Positions 12,701 through 20,724 of a DNA stretch of 41,433 nt are shown here, in pieces. How positions within the stretch are numbered: the first letter of the stretch is position 1; each line of letters starts with the position of its first letter. Both the position numbers and the translations under genes were made by a program. The stretch is taken from contig JAFZJT010000146.1 in assembly GCA_017553815.1 (NCBI GenBank), forward strand, positions 1 to 41,433. Reading direction: 5' to 3'. This DNA comes from Clostridia bacterium. Lineage in GTDB: Bacteria > Bacillota_A > Clostridia > Christensenellales > CAG-138. The notes beneath the pieces are model-generated. The model was not told the DNA's origin, searched no databases, and saw only the letters and a list, made by a program, of their open reading frames with translations.

Positions 12701-14090
12701 CGTTAGCGGAGAGAGATACTACGGGCTTGAGGACAGCGCGCTGAGCCTTATAGGCGGCACGATGGAGTCTTTCGTGGATCTCATGCAGAAGATCACGGAC
12801 GCGGACAATACGGTCTCGGCTAAGGACTACAAAAAATTTGCCTCAAAGCTGAGCGCAATGCTCGGCATACCGTGGGCCAACGTGGAACGCACGGTAGGCG
12901 GCATAGGCAAGTGGATAGAGGACGCCGAGAACGGCGAACTCTTCTCCTACGAGGCCGGCGCTGAGCGGTCCAACACCGTGCAGTACGGCAGGATATGGAA
13001 GGCCATTCAGAACGACGACTCCGAGAAGTATGAGAAGGTCTACGCGGAGCAGAAAAAGCAGCTCATGGACGACGGCAAGAGCGAGGAAGACGCGGAAAAA
13101 GCTATCGCGTCCGGCGTCAAAGAACAAATCAAGAAGTCATTACTCGACGGAGAGATAGACGAGGACGAGGCGATAAGCTATCTTGTAAGGACCGATACCG
13201 CGAAGGACGAGGACGACGCCTACTTCATCGTCGACGAGTGGATCTATAAAGACGAGAACAAGGACGACGAGGAGGCCGCAAACTACAGCAAATACGGCGA
13301 CGTATACAACGCGCTTTTGAGCGGGAAGGATATCGACGCCGCCATCAAGGATATGACCGACCACGGGTACGACCTGAAGAGCGTCCAGAAACAGATCCGT
13401 GACAAGCTCAAGGAGTATTACCAGGGCACTGAGGCCGATGGGCAGAAGCTCACAAAAGAGAAGACGCTCTCCTATCTCCAGAAGTACGGCGGGCTCTCTA
13501 AGCAGGACGCCGAGTCGAGGGTCAACGACTGGACTTGCAAACTCGCAACCGGCATCAGCTATGACGGCATAAAAGAGGCGCTGGCTTCCGGACAGATAAC
13601 CAGAACTAAGGCTATTGACATGGAGGTCAAGTATGGAGGCAAAACTAAGGAAGAAGCGACCAAGCGCGTAGACAAATGGGTGTTCCAAAACGAATACGGC
13701 GTAGACTACGATGACGCTGACGACGCTTATCGGGACGGCAAGCTAACTAAGGCCCAGTATGTGAAAGCTCTAATGACTGCCGGCGGGAAGACGAAGGAAG
13801 ACGCCGAGCTTGCGGCGGAGTTAATTGACTGGCAGAAGGCAGGATACAACAGCAACGGCACCGACGCGATTAAAAAGTATCATCAATTCTGCGACGGCTA
13901 TAATATTGACGTAAAGACATACGCCGGCGTTATGAACACTTACAACAGCGTAGGCTCCAGCGAACGCTATTCTAAGGTGCCGCCAACGATGAAATACATC
14001 AACAACCTTAACCTATCAAGCCAGCAGAAGACGCAGATTGCGAGGAGCCTGTGGGGAGAGTCCACGGTCAAGAAGTATAAACTATGGTAA
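3714..14090 (+). CDS. Giant polyvalent virion protein (3458 aa), zincin/LPD domains
   Basis: A single 10.4-kb frame, a quarter of the genome; start ATG after AAGGGGG. In order: a charged coiled-coil N-terminus (1-400); hydrophobic Ala/Gly segments near 469-540 and 617-645 that could cross or perturb membranes; a zincin-like domain with HEAGH at 971-975; a small alpha/beta domain (1083-1165, GKASREYWRPN onward); a second zincin-like domain with HEMGH at 1529-1533 (LPD1-like); an LPD3-like domain at about 1670-1850 (HDWLD, ILYDIN); a long coiled-coil region; an LPD38-like region at about 2650-3030; and helical repeats at about 3139-3380. Giant polyvalent proteins are thought to be packaged and ejected into the host with the DNA. 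Peptidase activity is inferred from the motifs only. Two stretches (831-889 and 1167-1232) are Arg/Gly/Ser-rich and lie over nested ORFs in another frame. Confidence 0.9.
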   Translation: MANTTADKWREYRQQRGISSAPANIAAAKANAKTAQTGAQGKNTQGAASSNAAREQYKQNLIANKAANQKARETAAALTKTYDPKTGMYLKTLDDYANHLTRLNEMIQDPAYKSDRKRLKSERKYLNNKYKEILGKQHAAGIQTSSPQTSAGHKLLPGGVKPVSEEELIATQRAIKYGGMSYQELEEAKKRVRNRAEYEWISAYQDSDQVKKSSEDYAKRLDELNEMLKNPTSLQKSYGVTSAEEYEAAVKAAKNERNELRNKYYTLENEEKRASLASDSGSTAVYEGAVQSIEDAKKIRNVLAAIQVSSYDDEQLENIEYIKNKYGLDFRSMPSDQYVNALQGLLESKNQSVQEASALLEARGDYKFERMYRYGQMLEDQAEYTQRATDFAADIEKNVAWANVKSILATPAKGFEAALALTSTIGHNDPEDYENYVPMNNYRMTLTQYSQMVREATSEKIDSKVLAFMYQTGMSIAESAAMIATLGPLASVAFGGSAAADYIYERAGTGATNGQIIAGALASGIAEALFEHVSIEHLLKPKNAKTLKAILKETLEQAGVEASEEVFTEISNIISDTLIMGDYSERASAIKNYKAEGLTDEQAKQRVFLDNLKQVGMAGLGGFISGAVMGGTHTAISSAVNARTENKANQQIGKAYAPATDELIQEGLQSGKDTDSYKQAARLQERQQHGKKISDADVGRLVRANQQAIEAESQAAADTTINNYAKEQKYSDKATETLKRAYTTYAENTENAVDAETYAGEWNIAYNYGRENIPQSYIDANRGYTRYLSDTALQNAYDAGRRESMIEEGQAIESKTKTQYNDNQNMEVASNAGEEVYLRGGSERIDGTDTGGEIRELETRTGQDQSRGISAIRPADSGAARLTYARESVTTASLGVDGGSTADRLYVVTGDDTEATRQAKTLAKKRGLDLVLVGGGNLTVNGTEVRAYIAGNKVIVRADHPQFTSYQLMRHEAGHDMIVKGEVNLKTVRERIEQKIGKAYVNDAASLYAMAYMEEDGTSALTADEIWEEVVCDSLGDMNIFAPVENLQGPIQDFLTELKGVTEESRQGSRGPPAESAGKASREYWRPNLNKSEWSLLNRTMDAEIETSDQYLDEDTKWLYKTEKGTTVFAIYGIGDGTVPTPLYAVGGAKATQDYRKLQIRLEGAQNGNNSDRTTLSRLLRDIESKRAGENTGISRDGQRRSDAGSVQISEGQRRSDRRSDTGRGAEDSGRVTGKASREVDTAMSMAQARDMVQRAFVLSGIKEWYDGEYRNGDEWLKAQGSDEVEMYIENEYTLQEKYLNKIPAYLDGDITVSEILDAYLEGTLQGTVAKPKAQRLDTTQRTEYSDSRFYAPQSYEGENVTALYETANQRATSANRNEVNVARAKLLFIAHDGNVAETLGISQSEFNKKLRAWSRYSKQALEVSRRINAGVPTSNRWTGIQNCSIINKMAVSDEDILQMVKDISGKSTEYKRQYIGRTMLALDTHIDWSNLSFEFKSGGFENKSSTRGMYSQNKISIANSGYANTVAHEMGHALDAIWGREVFSEVTSHSGDTFLTDTAYRPDLITDAETRQFYYNFRAFVDSITDSSDIRSGYTADVKEVFARFVAKFVEFTDMTAGNSFYQESSFYSDRFNSSQYLEFARLLQEKAMLDAKRARSTENQNNAEEAKFSRELIVGESGMTYGMGVYLDSTLLDGLTENERVQMVAERVKELGGNSFVAYDPTGAPVEVSIAASGRRFRNKSGQSVPVNRDLTTKNRRSHIKQETVVLADELINTATYQGSNPAHHAHDWLDNNGTNRWDKWTVYVQDKNKSVWEATLHIANTTDGEKILYDINQIKMVEQGGNSPTSTTDTNNTTNPGNVNSDSTATHASREIQTYSDLAEQNSALREKLAEMTELAERKTQQADYWRGQTRTTKEKTLRQDDVNRMTREVLRHYDSTLKVGDVNEDIKDLGEFILRGGNQQDELTWSAVKDRARDIAETIIDSAEGVEDGYDAEIYRDLRRYFRNNKIAYVGSSDIADFNNFRKRNMGYITFAKDGTPIDELWGELTATFGEGLFPSDIMNPTDQILQAVDVLHTMKPERANPFKPFYSEAIEYCANEIIDRLIDENVRQTAPTYADRMQAKIENERAKGAQRLSNLRQQKNQRIAEIEERGRERLRNYREARSKTALRRDIRKVADDLNGRLRNPTENRHIPPKLVRAVVDLMEAVDLTTTINKDGTVRDLGRTAGEKLAKLNTLYESLKEDRDYSAAYDPVVKDMITNLMSAIGDTPVNNMSRAQLEMTLDVFKAIRKTAADSVKLLNSEFKKNIYETGRELISETNAAPTPKNEALSDFLNWQLSPDRFFERLAGFKKDSSWSKVGRMFSDGTATKLGVERDFYYTFREFTEAKEFKTLGDIKNLVDIGLRDENGNPVKVTRGMMLSVYMHLLSEDNRYGFMYGGFSVPDIKKYYRGQIGDAYSRGGISTRGVAADLVGLRNDIYHLEAQLATADEATRAQISAEIADLDAQLQDRIDEGMTQLDAMQKRIEGMMTQYEKDLVKRAGEWYDGKSRDYINNKTMEIYGIKKAAVDHYYTIHRDTSFLNTDFDSISKNLNLENWGSLKDRVPSQKPILLTDIGFELNNHSRQLSSYVGYATAQRNFNKLFSVTMPGSTGQIQSVQNAVERKFGAGDRKFGVTASKYIENLIGNIVGMRQRNDILSGLYSNVARGSLTMNLRVGFSQLASIPTAAGEIGWGSMAKGFARGLRISMSTRAKQQLAQDNVYFWQRYRGEGGMREFADMKESRNRLDRAWNKIADTKVGKKLFNWCQDFDVFATASMWAMAEDYVAKNTDLKRGTAEFKQAVSDKYTDIIRKTQPNYTTTERSDLLRDTRGGIKLLTMFKTQSNQNFNMLYEANARLKKYAQDYKYGRNGVTKSDVQQARKAFANTATALFIGAGLSFVGLRALANALMYAVNGWRDDDDEVTAESTLNALLEEYISAQANMFTFGSEIYDVIHSIVSGERYYGLEDSALSLIGGTMESFVDLMQKITDADNTVSAKDYKKFASKLSAMLGIPWANVERTVGGIGKWIEDAENGELFSYEAGAERSNTVQYGRIWKAIQNDDSEKYEKVYAEQKKQLMDDGKSEEDAEKAIASGVKEQIKKSLLDGEIDEDEAISYLVRTDTAKDEDDAYFIVDEWIYKDENKDDEEAANYSKYGDVYNALLSGKDIDAAIKDMTDHGYDLKSVQKQIRDKLKEYYQGTEADGQKLTKEKTLSYLQKYGGLSKQDAESRVNDWTCKLATGISYDGIKEALASGQITRTKAIDMEVKYGGKTKEEATKRVDKWVFQNEYGVDYDDADDAYRDGKLTKAQYVKALMTAGGKTKEDAELAAELIDWQKAGYNSNGTDAIKKYHQFCDGYNIDVKTYAGVMNTYNSVGSSERYSKVPPTMKYINNLNLSSQQKTQIARSLWGESTVKKYKLW
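6205..6381 (+). CDS. Nested small ORF inside the giant gene (58 aa)
   Basis: An ORF in the +1 frame relative to the giant gene, starting MPEKKYIYAEAANGLTVRIP and ending LASLMRGNQ. A GGAGG at 6191-6195 sits 9 nt before the ATG. The peptide looks like an ordinary folded protein: an amphipathic strand segment, then two helices. About two thirds of its codons end in G or C, as in neighbouring genes. The giant frame over the same bases reads a low-complexity Arg/Gly/Asp/Ser-rich linker. I infer that the small frame is a genuine gene and that the giant frame reads through it. Function unknown. Confidence 0.6.
   Translation: MPEKKYIYAEAANGLTVRIPAEKYESWKRGQDKIRAGESPQLDPQIVERLASLMRGNQ
7213..7410 (+). 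CDS. Nested small ORF inside the giant gene (65 aa)
   Basis: A second ORF in the same +1 frame as the one at 6205, starting MAITQTEQLLVDYLE and ending AEARRIAGA. GGAGG at 7199-7203 lies 9 nt before its ATG, the same spacing as the first nested ORF. The product would be a compact, acidic, all-helical protein (MDNEDQMLDLCKYLRDNEEA). The giant frame over this stretch is Arg/Ser/Gly/Asp-rich linker. It sits directly after the small alpha/beta domain ending near giant residue 1165, and its stop is 8 nt before a GKASRE junction motif. An immunity or antitoxin-like partner for the preceding domain is possible but speculative. Confidence 0.65.
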   Translation: MAITQTEQLLVDYLETSRAKEPEKTLAFLAMDNEDQMLDLCKYLRDNEEATGDQILAEARRIAGA

Positions 14091-14102
14091 CTTAAAAAGG
14101 CG

Positions 14103-14140
14103 AAGGCGCAGGGATAGAAAAGCCCCTGCGCCTTTTGTTA
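14103..14140 (+). terminator. Intrinsic terminator after the giant gene
   Basis: A perfect 11-bp stem (AAGGCGCAGGG, 14103-14113, with CCCTGCGCCTT, 14124-14134) closes a 10-nt loop (ATAGAAAAGC) and is followed by TTGTTATTTT. It separates the giant gene from the adhesion genes. The 14-nt block GCAGGGATAGAAAA is shared with the hairpins at 36688 and 31617. Confidence 0.85.
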
Positions 14141-14171
14141 TTTTATGTTCAGAATGAAAGGGGGCAACCAC

Positions 14172-16407
<2,236 letters not shown>

Positions 16408-16414
16408 GAAAGAT

Positions 16415-17125
16415 ATGATCTGTAAACTTCCAAGAAAGATTGTAGCAGAGCCGGCAATGCCGACGCTGAGGGAAGTGCTCGCGGATATGACGCTGATCGC
16501 GGATTATTCGCGGAATCTGTCGTCGCAGGGTGAAATAGGTCCAATAGCCAGGAGCAATATCCCAGCGAGCGGAGCAGCATATTTTCTGTCAATAAGCGAC
16601 GGGTATATAGGTATATGGAAGGCGACGTCGAGCAGCATACCGGGCACGCCTATTAATGCGTATGGATATAACGGCGCGGGCAACTCCGGACAGTGCTCGA
16701 TACGGGTCTACAACAATAACGTATATTGGGATACCCAATTCTCCACAGCAGGCATAAGCTCATTAGCATACGGAGCCTCGCTGGTGCTCGTGAGATTCCC
16801 GTCGTACACGGCAGCGCAGACGGACGCGGTGCTCAGTGCCATGTCGCTTGTGAAAGTCGCAGGGCGCAACGCATCGACTACCGGATATGTACGGACAAAC
16901 ACGGACAAGAGTCATGCGTTCTATCTGACTACGAGATATAAAATGAACGGCAGCTCATATACGGGCTACGGCGCGGATACAGGTCTTGTAATATGGGAAT
17001 GCGACGGCTCGACATGGACTAAGTTTAACCAGGTCACGCCGAACTGGCAGGCTGGCGCAGTATCCAGCGGATACCTGACACTTGGCGCCGGCACATACGG
17101 CGCGTCGATCATAGGGATAGACTGA
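16415..17125 (+). CDS. Putative receptor-binding/adhesion protein
   Basis: A 236-aa protein with an ATG 7 nt after the collagen-like gene. A short N-terminal region (MICKLPRKIVAEPAMPTLRE) is followed by a Gly/Ser/Thr/Tyr-rich beta region (YNGAGNSGQCSIRVYNNNVYW, GADTGLVIWECDGSTW). I do not recognise the family. Its place between the collagen-like fibre and the CBM-like protein, and its lectin-like composition, suggest a virion surface protein that contacts host glycans. Confidence 0.65.
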   Translation: MICKLPRKIVAEPAMPTLREVLADMTLIADYSRNLSSQGEIGPIARSNIPASGAAYFLSISDGYIGIWKATSSSIPGTPINAYGYNGAGNSGQCSIRVYNNNVYWDTQFSTAGISSLAYGASLVLVRFPSYTAAQTDAVLSAMSLVKVAGRNASTTGYVRTNTDKSHAFYLTTRYKMNGSSYTGYGADTGLVIWECDGSTWTKFNQVTPNWQAGAVSSGYLTLGAGTYGASIIGID

Positions 17126-17134
17126 GGTGACGGC

Positions 17135-17491
17135 ATGAATTGTATTTTTGCAAGACGGGGATATCCGGAGGAAGCAACGGGGGGAATTGCCGTAACGATA
17201 TCCAACACGGGCGACGCGACAAACTGCTGCGTGCAGCACGGCGGAAACACATATTACACGGACGGCGATACATTCTCTGTTCTGCCCGGTGACACGATTA
17301 TTTTCACAATTTACGGCCGGTCGTCCAACAACGGCTATGTAATGATCGACAACACAACAGTGTTGAGCACCAACTCCGGCAAGGAGACCTACTCATGGAC
17401 GGTACCGAGCGGGATAGCGCAGGCAAGCATCAGCCTGTTTTACAGCGGCGGCAAAGCATACTATAGCCGCATAACCGTGACTACATCATAA
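17135..17491 (+). CDS. Small beta-sandwich-like structural protein
   Basis: A 118-aa protein starting MNCIFARRGYPEEATGG; the ATG is 9 nt after the previous stop with a weak GAGGTG site. The rest is beta-rich and Gly/Thr/Tyr-rich (VLPGDTIIFTIYG, SWTVPSG, YSRITVTT), consistent with an Ig-like or lectin-like fold. Two adjacent cysteines at NCCVQ are unusual for a small virion protein. It probably works with its neighbours as a decoration or adhesion unit; family unknown. Confidence 0.65.
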   Translation: MNCIFARRGYPEEATGGIAVTISNTGDATNCCVQHGGNTYYTDGDTFSVLPGDTIIFTIYGRSSNNGYVMIDNTTVLSTNSGKETYSWTVPSGIAQASISLFYSGGKAYYSRITVTTS

Positions 17492-17503
17492 GGGAGGCGG
17501 ACC

Positions 17504-18160
17504 ATGTACATAACGATAAACGGAAACACATACGAAAATATCCGCAGGGCCACGGGCTTTGAAACGCTCATATTCACGGGCGACAGTCTCGTTAATATCG
17601 AGGCCGTGAGCGGGATCATAGAGGTCTACGCGAACGACGGCTTTCTGCTGCGCGAGGACAACGCCGAGGACTGGCAGAGGCAGATCATACGCGCCGGCGC
17701 GATCACGCTGACGAATCTCCCCGAAGATTACAAACCGCCTAAGACGATAGGCGAGCGGGTAAGCGAGCTCGAACAGACGGGCGGCATATCGTTCCGCCTC
17801 TTGGCGGAGAGCGGCGAGATCGACGAGGAGACCGCCGCGGCATACCCCGACATGTTCCTGCCCTGGGAAGAGGACACAGATTACGAGGCCGGCAATCTCA
17901 GAGCCTACGAGGATATCCTGTATAAGTGCATACTGGATCACACGTCACAGACCGACTGGACGCCTGACGTCGCCGTGAGTCTATGGGTGAAGGCCGGTAA
18001 TCCTACGGAGGAATGGCCGGAGTGGCAGCAGCCACAGGGCGCGCACGACGCGTACAATACCGGCGATAAGGTATCCCACAATGAGAAGCACTGGATTAGC
18101 ACGATGGACGCCAACATCTACGAGCCGGGCGTATACGGATGGACGGAGGTCACAGAATGA
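17504..18160 (+). CDS. Phage surface protein with tandem CBM5/12-like modules
   Basis: A 218-aa protein; start after AGGGAGGCGG. Residues 1-85 form a small beta domain (MYITINGNTYENI). Residues about 115-165 (PWEEDTDYEAGNLRAYEDI ... SLWVKAG) and 168-216 (YNTGDKVSHNEKHWISTMD ... YGWTEV) are two CBM5/12-like chitin/peptidoglycan-type sugar-binding modules, recognised by W/Y-x-G-D/N-x-V-x-(F/Y)-x-G-x-x-(W/Y) spacing. It most likely attaches the virion to cell-wall glycans. The stop overlaps the next start by 4 bp (ATGA), coupling it to the glycosyltransferase gene. Confidence 0.8.
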   Translation: MYITINGNTYENIRRATGFETLIFTGDSLVNIEAVSGIIEVYANDGFLLREDNAEDWQRQIIRAGAITLTNLPEDYKPPKTIGERVSELEQTGGISFRLLAESGEIDEETAAAYPDMFLPWEEDTDYEAGNLRAYEDILYKCILDHTSQTDWTPDVAVSLWVKAGNPTEEWPEWQQPQGAHDAYNTGDKVSHNEKHWISTMDANIYEPGVYGWTEVTE

Positions 18161-19083
18161 GAGTATGCGTCTACGCTATAGCATGCAACGAGGGGGAAAA
18201 TATCGAGGCATGGCTGGCCGCGGTCGGCGAGGCGGACGTAGTATATGTCACAGACACGGGATCGACGGACAACACGCCGGCACTGCTCAGGGCGGGCGGG
18301 GCTATAGTCTCTCAGTTCACCGAGCCCTTCCGGTTTGACGCAGCGAGAAACTACGCCTTAGAACAGGCCAAAAAGAGCGGGGCGGATATATACGTCTCGC
18401 TGGATCTCGACGAGATCCCTGAGGCGGGCTGGCGCTCCAAACTGGAACAGGCGCCAGACGCGAACGGCTGGCGAATAGAGATAGACAACGGCGACAGCAG
18501 TTTCAAGAATATCCGCGCACACAGGGACGAGGGCTGGACATGGCGGCACGCATGCCACGAGGTACTATGCGGCGCCGGCCCGATAAGGGACGCAGGCTTT
18601 AAGGTAGTACATCATCAGGATTTAAGCAAGCCGCGGAGCTATCTGCCATTGCTGGAACTGGACGCGGAGGAAAATCCCACAGACGGGCGCGCCTGGCACT
18701 ATTTAGGCCGCGAGTATATGTACCTCAGTCAGTGGGACAAGGCTATAGACGCCTTGACAGAAGCGCTCAGCTTTGATATGTGGCAGGAGCAGCGGTCAAT
18801 GAGCTGCGTATATATATCGCGCTGCATGTGGCGCACAGGCGACTACAGGGGCGCAAGAGAGTACGCATGGCGGGCCGTGCGGGAGTACGGCAGCAGGGAG
18901 GCATGGGTACATCTAACATGGCTGCTTAATTGGGAGAACGATCCGACTGCCTGTATAGCGGCGGAGAACGCTTTAAAAATAAATCGGCACGGCACATATC
19001 CGAGCGAGGCGGGGGCATGGAACTCAGACGACTGGCTCATTAAGACAGCAAGAGGGGGACAGGCAGTATGTGGCAATACATAA
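18157..19083 (+). CDS. Family 2 glycosyltransferase with TPR-like region
   Basis: A 308-aa protein. The start ATG at 18157 overlaps the previous stop. The N-terminal GT-A fold shows ACNEGENIEAW (residues 9-19), TDTGSTDN (about 32-39) and a DLDE (83-86) that serves as the DxD metal/nucleotide-sugar site. After about residue 170 come helical TPR-like hairpins (YLGREYMYLSQWDKAIDALT). GT2 enzymes transfer sugars from nucleotide donors. Here it could glycosylate virion fibres or modify host surface glycans to block superinfection. The last 16 bp overlap the next gene. Acceptor unknown. Confidence 0.85.
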   Translation: MRVCVYAIACNEGENIEAWLAAVGEADVVYVTDTGSTDNTPALLRAGGAIVSQFTEPFRFDAARNYALEQAKKSGADIYVSLDLDEIPEAGWRSKLEQAPDANGWRIEIDNGDSSFKNIRAHRDEGWTWRHACHEVLCGAGPIRDAGFKVVHHQDLSKPRSYLPLLELDAEENPTDGRAWHYLGREYMYLSQWDKAIDALTEALSFDMWQEQRSMSCVYISRCMWRTGDYRGAREYAWRAVREYGSREAWVHLTWLLNWENDPTACIAAENALKINRHGTYPSEAGAWNSDDWLIKTARGGQAVCGNT

Positions 19084-19385
19084 TTCCGGCGGTATCCGCC
19101 GTCATAGTGGCACTGATCGAGGCGAGGGCGGCAAAGGAAAGAAAACAGACAAAAGCACAGAAAGAAAAAGAGGAAATGCGGGAAGAGAGACGGGCGGAAG
19201 AGAGTAGGCTGAGTATGCAGATGATGAGCGCGACGCTGCAGCTTTCCGTAGTGACGGCGAACGCGCTCACAGGCGGGCACAACAACGGAAATGTGGAAAC
19301 GGCAAAGCACGCGGCGCAGGCGGCGCAGGAGGAATACCAGGCGTTTTTGCAGAGGGTAGCAGCCGCGGAGATAGCAAAGAAATAG
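19068..19385 (+). CDS. Small membrane-anchored coiled-coil protein (lysis region)
   Basis: A 105-aa protein with an N-terminal hydrophobic segment (residues 2-18, WQYIIPAVSAVIVALI) followed by a highly charged helix rich in Lys, Glu and Arg, then an Ala-rich C-terminus. The ATG overlaps the glycosyltransferase gene and has AGAGGGGGA upstream. Single-TM coiled-coil proteins next to endolysin genes are common in Bacillota phages and may help lysis or anchor virion components. The exact role is not determined. Confidence 0.7.
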   Translation: MWQYIIPAVSAVIVALIEARAAKERKQTKAQKEKEEMREERRAEESRLSMQMMSATLQLSVVTANALTGGHNNGNVETAKHAAQAAQEEYQAFLQRVAAAEIAKK

Positions 19386-19394
19386 GAGGAACAC

Positions 19395-20090
19395 ATGGAC
19401 CTTATACACATACCGGCGACGGCGGCAAAAATAGTCGAGATAGCCAAGTCGCAGCTCGGCACTAAGGAGAATCCGCCTAACTCGAACAACGTAAAATACA
19501 ATACCTGGTACTACGGTAAGCCCGTGCGGGGGTCTGATTATCCCTGGTGCATGACCTTCGTTCAGTGGGTTATCCACGAGGCCGGCGGGAGCATATACAG
19601 GACGGCGAGCTGTAACGCTCTGATTAACTTCTACAGGCCGAAAGGCTTATATGTCCGGGGCGGATATCAGCCGGGCGACGTACTCATGTTTGATTTTAAA
19701 GGCACGGGCGTCACGCATACCGGCATCTGCGTCTCAGCATCTAAGACACAGGTGACGAGCATCGAAGGGAACACGAGCATAGCGAGTGACGACAACGGCG
19801 GGACGGTCATGCTGAGGAACAGATCTCTCGGCGTCATAGCCGGAGCGGTAAGATTTAAATTTGATCCCGAGAAGGAGGACGACAACATGACAGGCGAACA
19901 GATATACACGACACTGAGCGAATACCTCAAGACGCAGCAGGCGCCTAATTGGGCTAAGAAGGAGCTGCAGGAAGCTATGGACATGGGGATCACGGACGGC
20001 TCTAATCCGTGCGGACTGATACCGAGATACCAGGCGGCGCTCATGGCTAAGAGAGCGGTCGAGGCGGCACTTAAGAGAAAGGACGGCTAA
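19395..20090 (+). CDS. CHAP-domain endolysin
   Basis: A 231-aa peptidoglycan hydrolase. A CHAP domain spans about residues 10-155: the catalytic Cys52 lies in PWCMTFVQWV and the catalytic His108 in VTHTGIC. CHAP enzymes act as amidases or peptidases on the peptide stems and cross-bridges. A second in-frame segment from residue 165 (MTGEQIYTTLSEYLKTQQ ... MDMGITDGSNP) resembles a short SLH-like wall-binding module. The start follows AGGAGG. It sits just upstream of the holin gene, forming the lysis cassette. There is no signal peptide, so export depends on the holin. Confidence 0.92.
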   Translation: MDLIHIPATAAKIVEIAKSQLGTKENPPNSNNVKYNTWYYGKPVRGSDYPWCMTFVQWVIHEAGGSIYRTASCNALINFYRPKGLYVRGGYQPGDVLMFDFKGTGVTHTGICVSASKTQVTSIEGNTSIASDDNGGTVMLRNRSLGVIAGAVRFKFDPEKEDDNMTGEQIYTTLSEYLKTQQAPNWAKKELQEAMDMGITDGSNPCGLIPRYQAALMAKRAVEAALKRKDG

Positions 20091-20093
20091 AAG

Positions 20094-20447
20094 ATGGCAA
20101 TTCAGTTTATCAACACCTACGGCGTGACTATTATCTACGCGATACTGACATTCTTTGCGGGCTACATTGGGCTCGCGGTCAAGAGGATATACAACAAGTA
20201 CATCGACACGAAAATTAAGAAGGATGTCGTGAGGACATGCGTCAAGGCTGTGGAGCAGATATACAAGGACCTGCACGGGCAGGACAAATACAATAAGGCA
20301 GTCGCGGCGATAACGGAGCTTTTGAATATCAAGGGCATAACCTTTACCGAGTTTGAAATAAAAATGCTTATTGAATCGACTTGCCAGGAATTTGTAAAGG
20401 CAGTTACGGAAGATGATACTGAAGAGGAAACTACAGAAGAAGTGTAA
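20094..20447 (+). CDS. LL-H family holin
   Basis: A 117-aa protein with one N-terminal transmembrane segment (about 9-29, GVTIIYAILTFFAGYIGLAV) and a long charged cytoplasmic helix that includes VKAVEQIYKDLHGQDKY, the conserved core of LLH-type phage holins. The C-terminus is very acidic (EDDTEEETTEEV). It forms membrane lesions that release the upstream endolysin. It is the last rightward gene before attP; transcription is probably ended by the hairpin at 20621-20667. Confidence 0.9.
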   Translation: MAIQFINTYGVTIIYAILTFFAGYIGLAVKRIYNKYIDTKIKKDVVRTCVKAVEQIYKDLHGQDKYNKAVAAITELLNIKGITFTEFEIKMLIESTCQEFVKAVTEDDTEEETTEEV

Positions 20448-20453
20448 GAAATG

Positions 20454-20464
20454 TGTAAGTAATT
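20454..20464. promoter_or_regulatory. Candidate integrase arm-type site (left)
   Basis: The 11-bp sequence TGTAAGTAATT occurs here and again at 20697-20707 in the same orientation, on both sides of the tRNA-derived attP core. Short direct repeats flanking the core are typical arm-binding sites for tyrosine integrases. A further TGTAAG at 20443 may be a partial copy. Confidence 0.55.
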
Positions 20465-20570
20465 AGTGAAAACTATGGTGAACTGTCGCGAATTGCTATA
20501 GTAAAAAAGTTCAAATATTTTGCAATAATTCGCGATATTTTGCATTATTTACTAAAAAAAGTTTAGAATT

Positions 20571-20620
20571 TCTGCCTTTTAAGCAGGGTGTCCGGAGTTC
20601 GAATCTCCGCTGGAGCACCA
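20571..20620 (+). other. attP: attP core: 3' half of tRNA-Lys(UUU)
   Basis: These 50 bases are the 3' part of a tRNA. The anticodon stem TCTGC/GCAGG encloses loop CTTTTAA (anticodon TTT, Lys). A variable region, a T-arm (CGGAG, loop TTCGAAT, CTCCG), the 3' acceptor strand CTGGAGC and an encoded ACCA follow. No 5' half is present, so it is not a functional tRNA gene. With the integrase gene 105 bp away, this is the phage attachment site: integration into the host tRNA-Lys gene would leave it intact. Strand exchange probably lies in or near the anticodon stem-loop, where tRNA identity begins. Confidence 0.9.
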
Positions 20621-20667
20621 AAAAAGTTCCGAAAAACGCACAAAATAGTACGTTTTCGGAACTTTTT
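20621..20667. terminator. Bidirectional terminator next to attP
   Basis: A long inverted repeat: AAAAAGTTCCGAAAAACG pairs with CGTTTTCGGAACTTTTT, with one bulged base and a 12-nt loop. Poly-A/poly-T flanks give a U-tract on both strands. It separates the rightward lysis genes from the leftward integrase gene and abuts the tRNA-derived core. Confidence 0.85.
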
Positions 20668-20696
20668 CAGCAACTTAAAAAATCTTAAATTAAATT

Positions 20697-20707
20697 TGTA
20701 AGTAATT
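20697..20707. promoter_or_regulatory. Candidate integrase arm-type site (right)
   Basis: Second copy of TGTAAGTAATT, 18 bp beyond the end of the integrase gene, on the opposite side of the attP core from the copy at 20454. See that entry. Confidence 0.55.
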
Positions 20708-20724
20708 TGTAGAAACCGCGAGCG

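Noticed and set aside
20571..20620. A functional tRNA-Lys gene
   Set aside because: Only the anticodon stem-loop to the 3' end is present; bases upstream do not form a D-arm or 5' acceptor strand.
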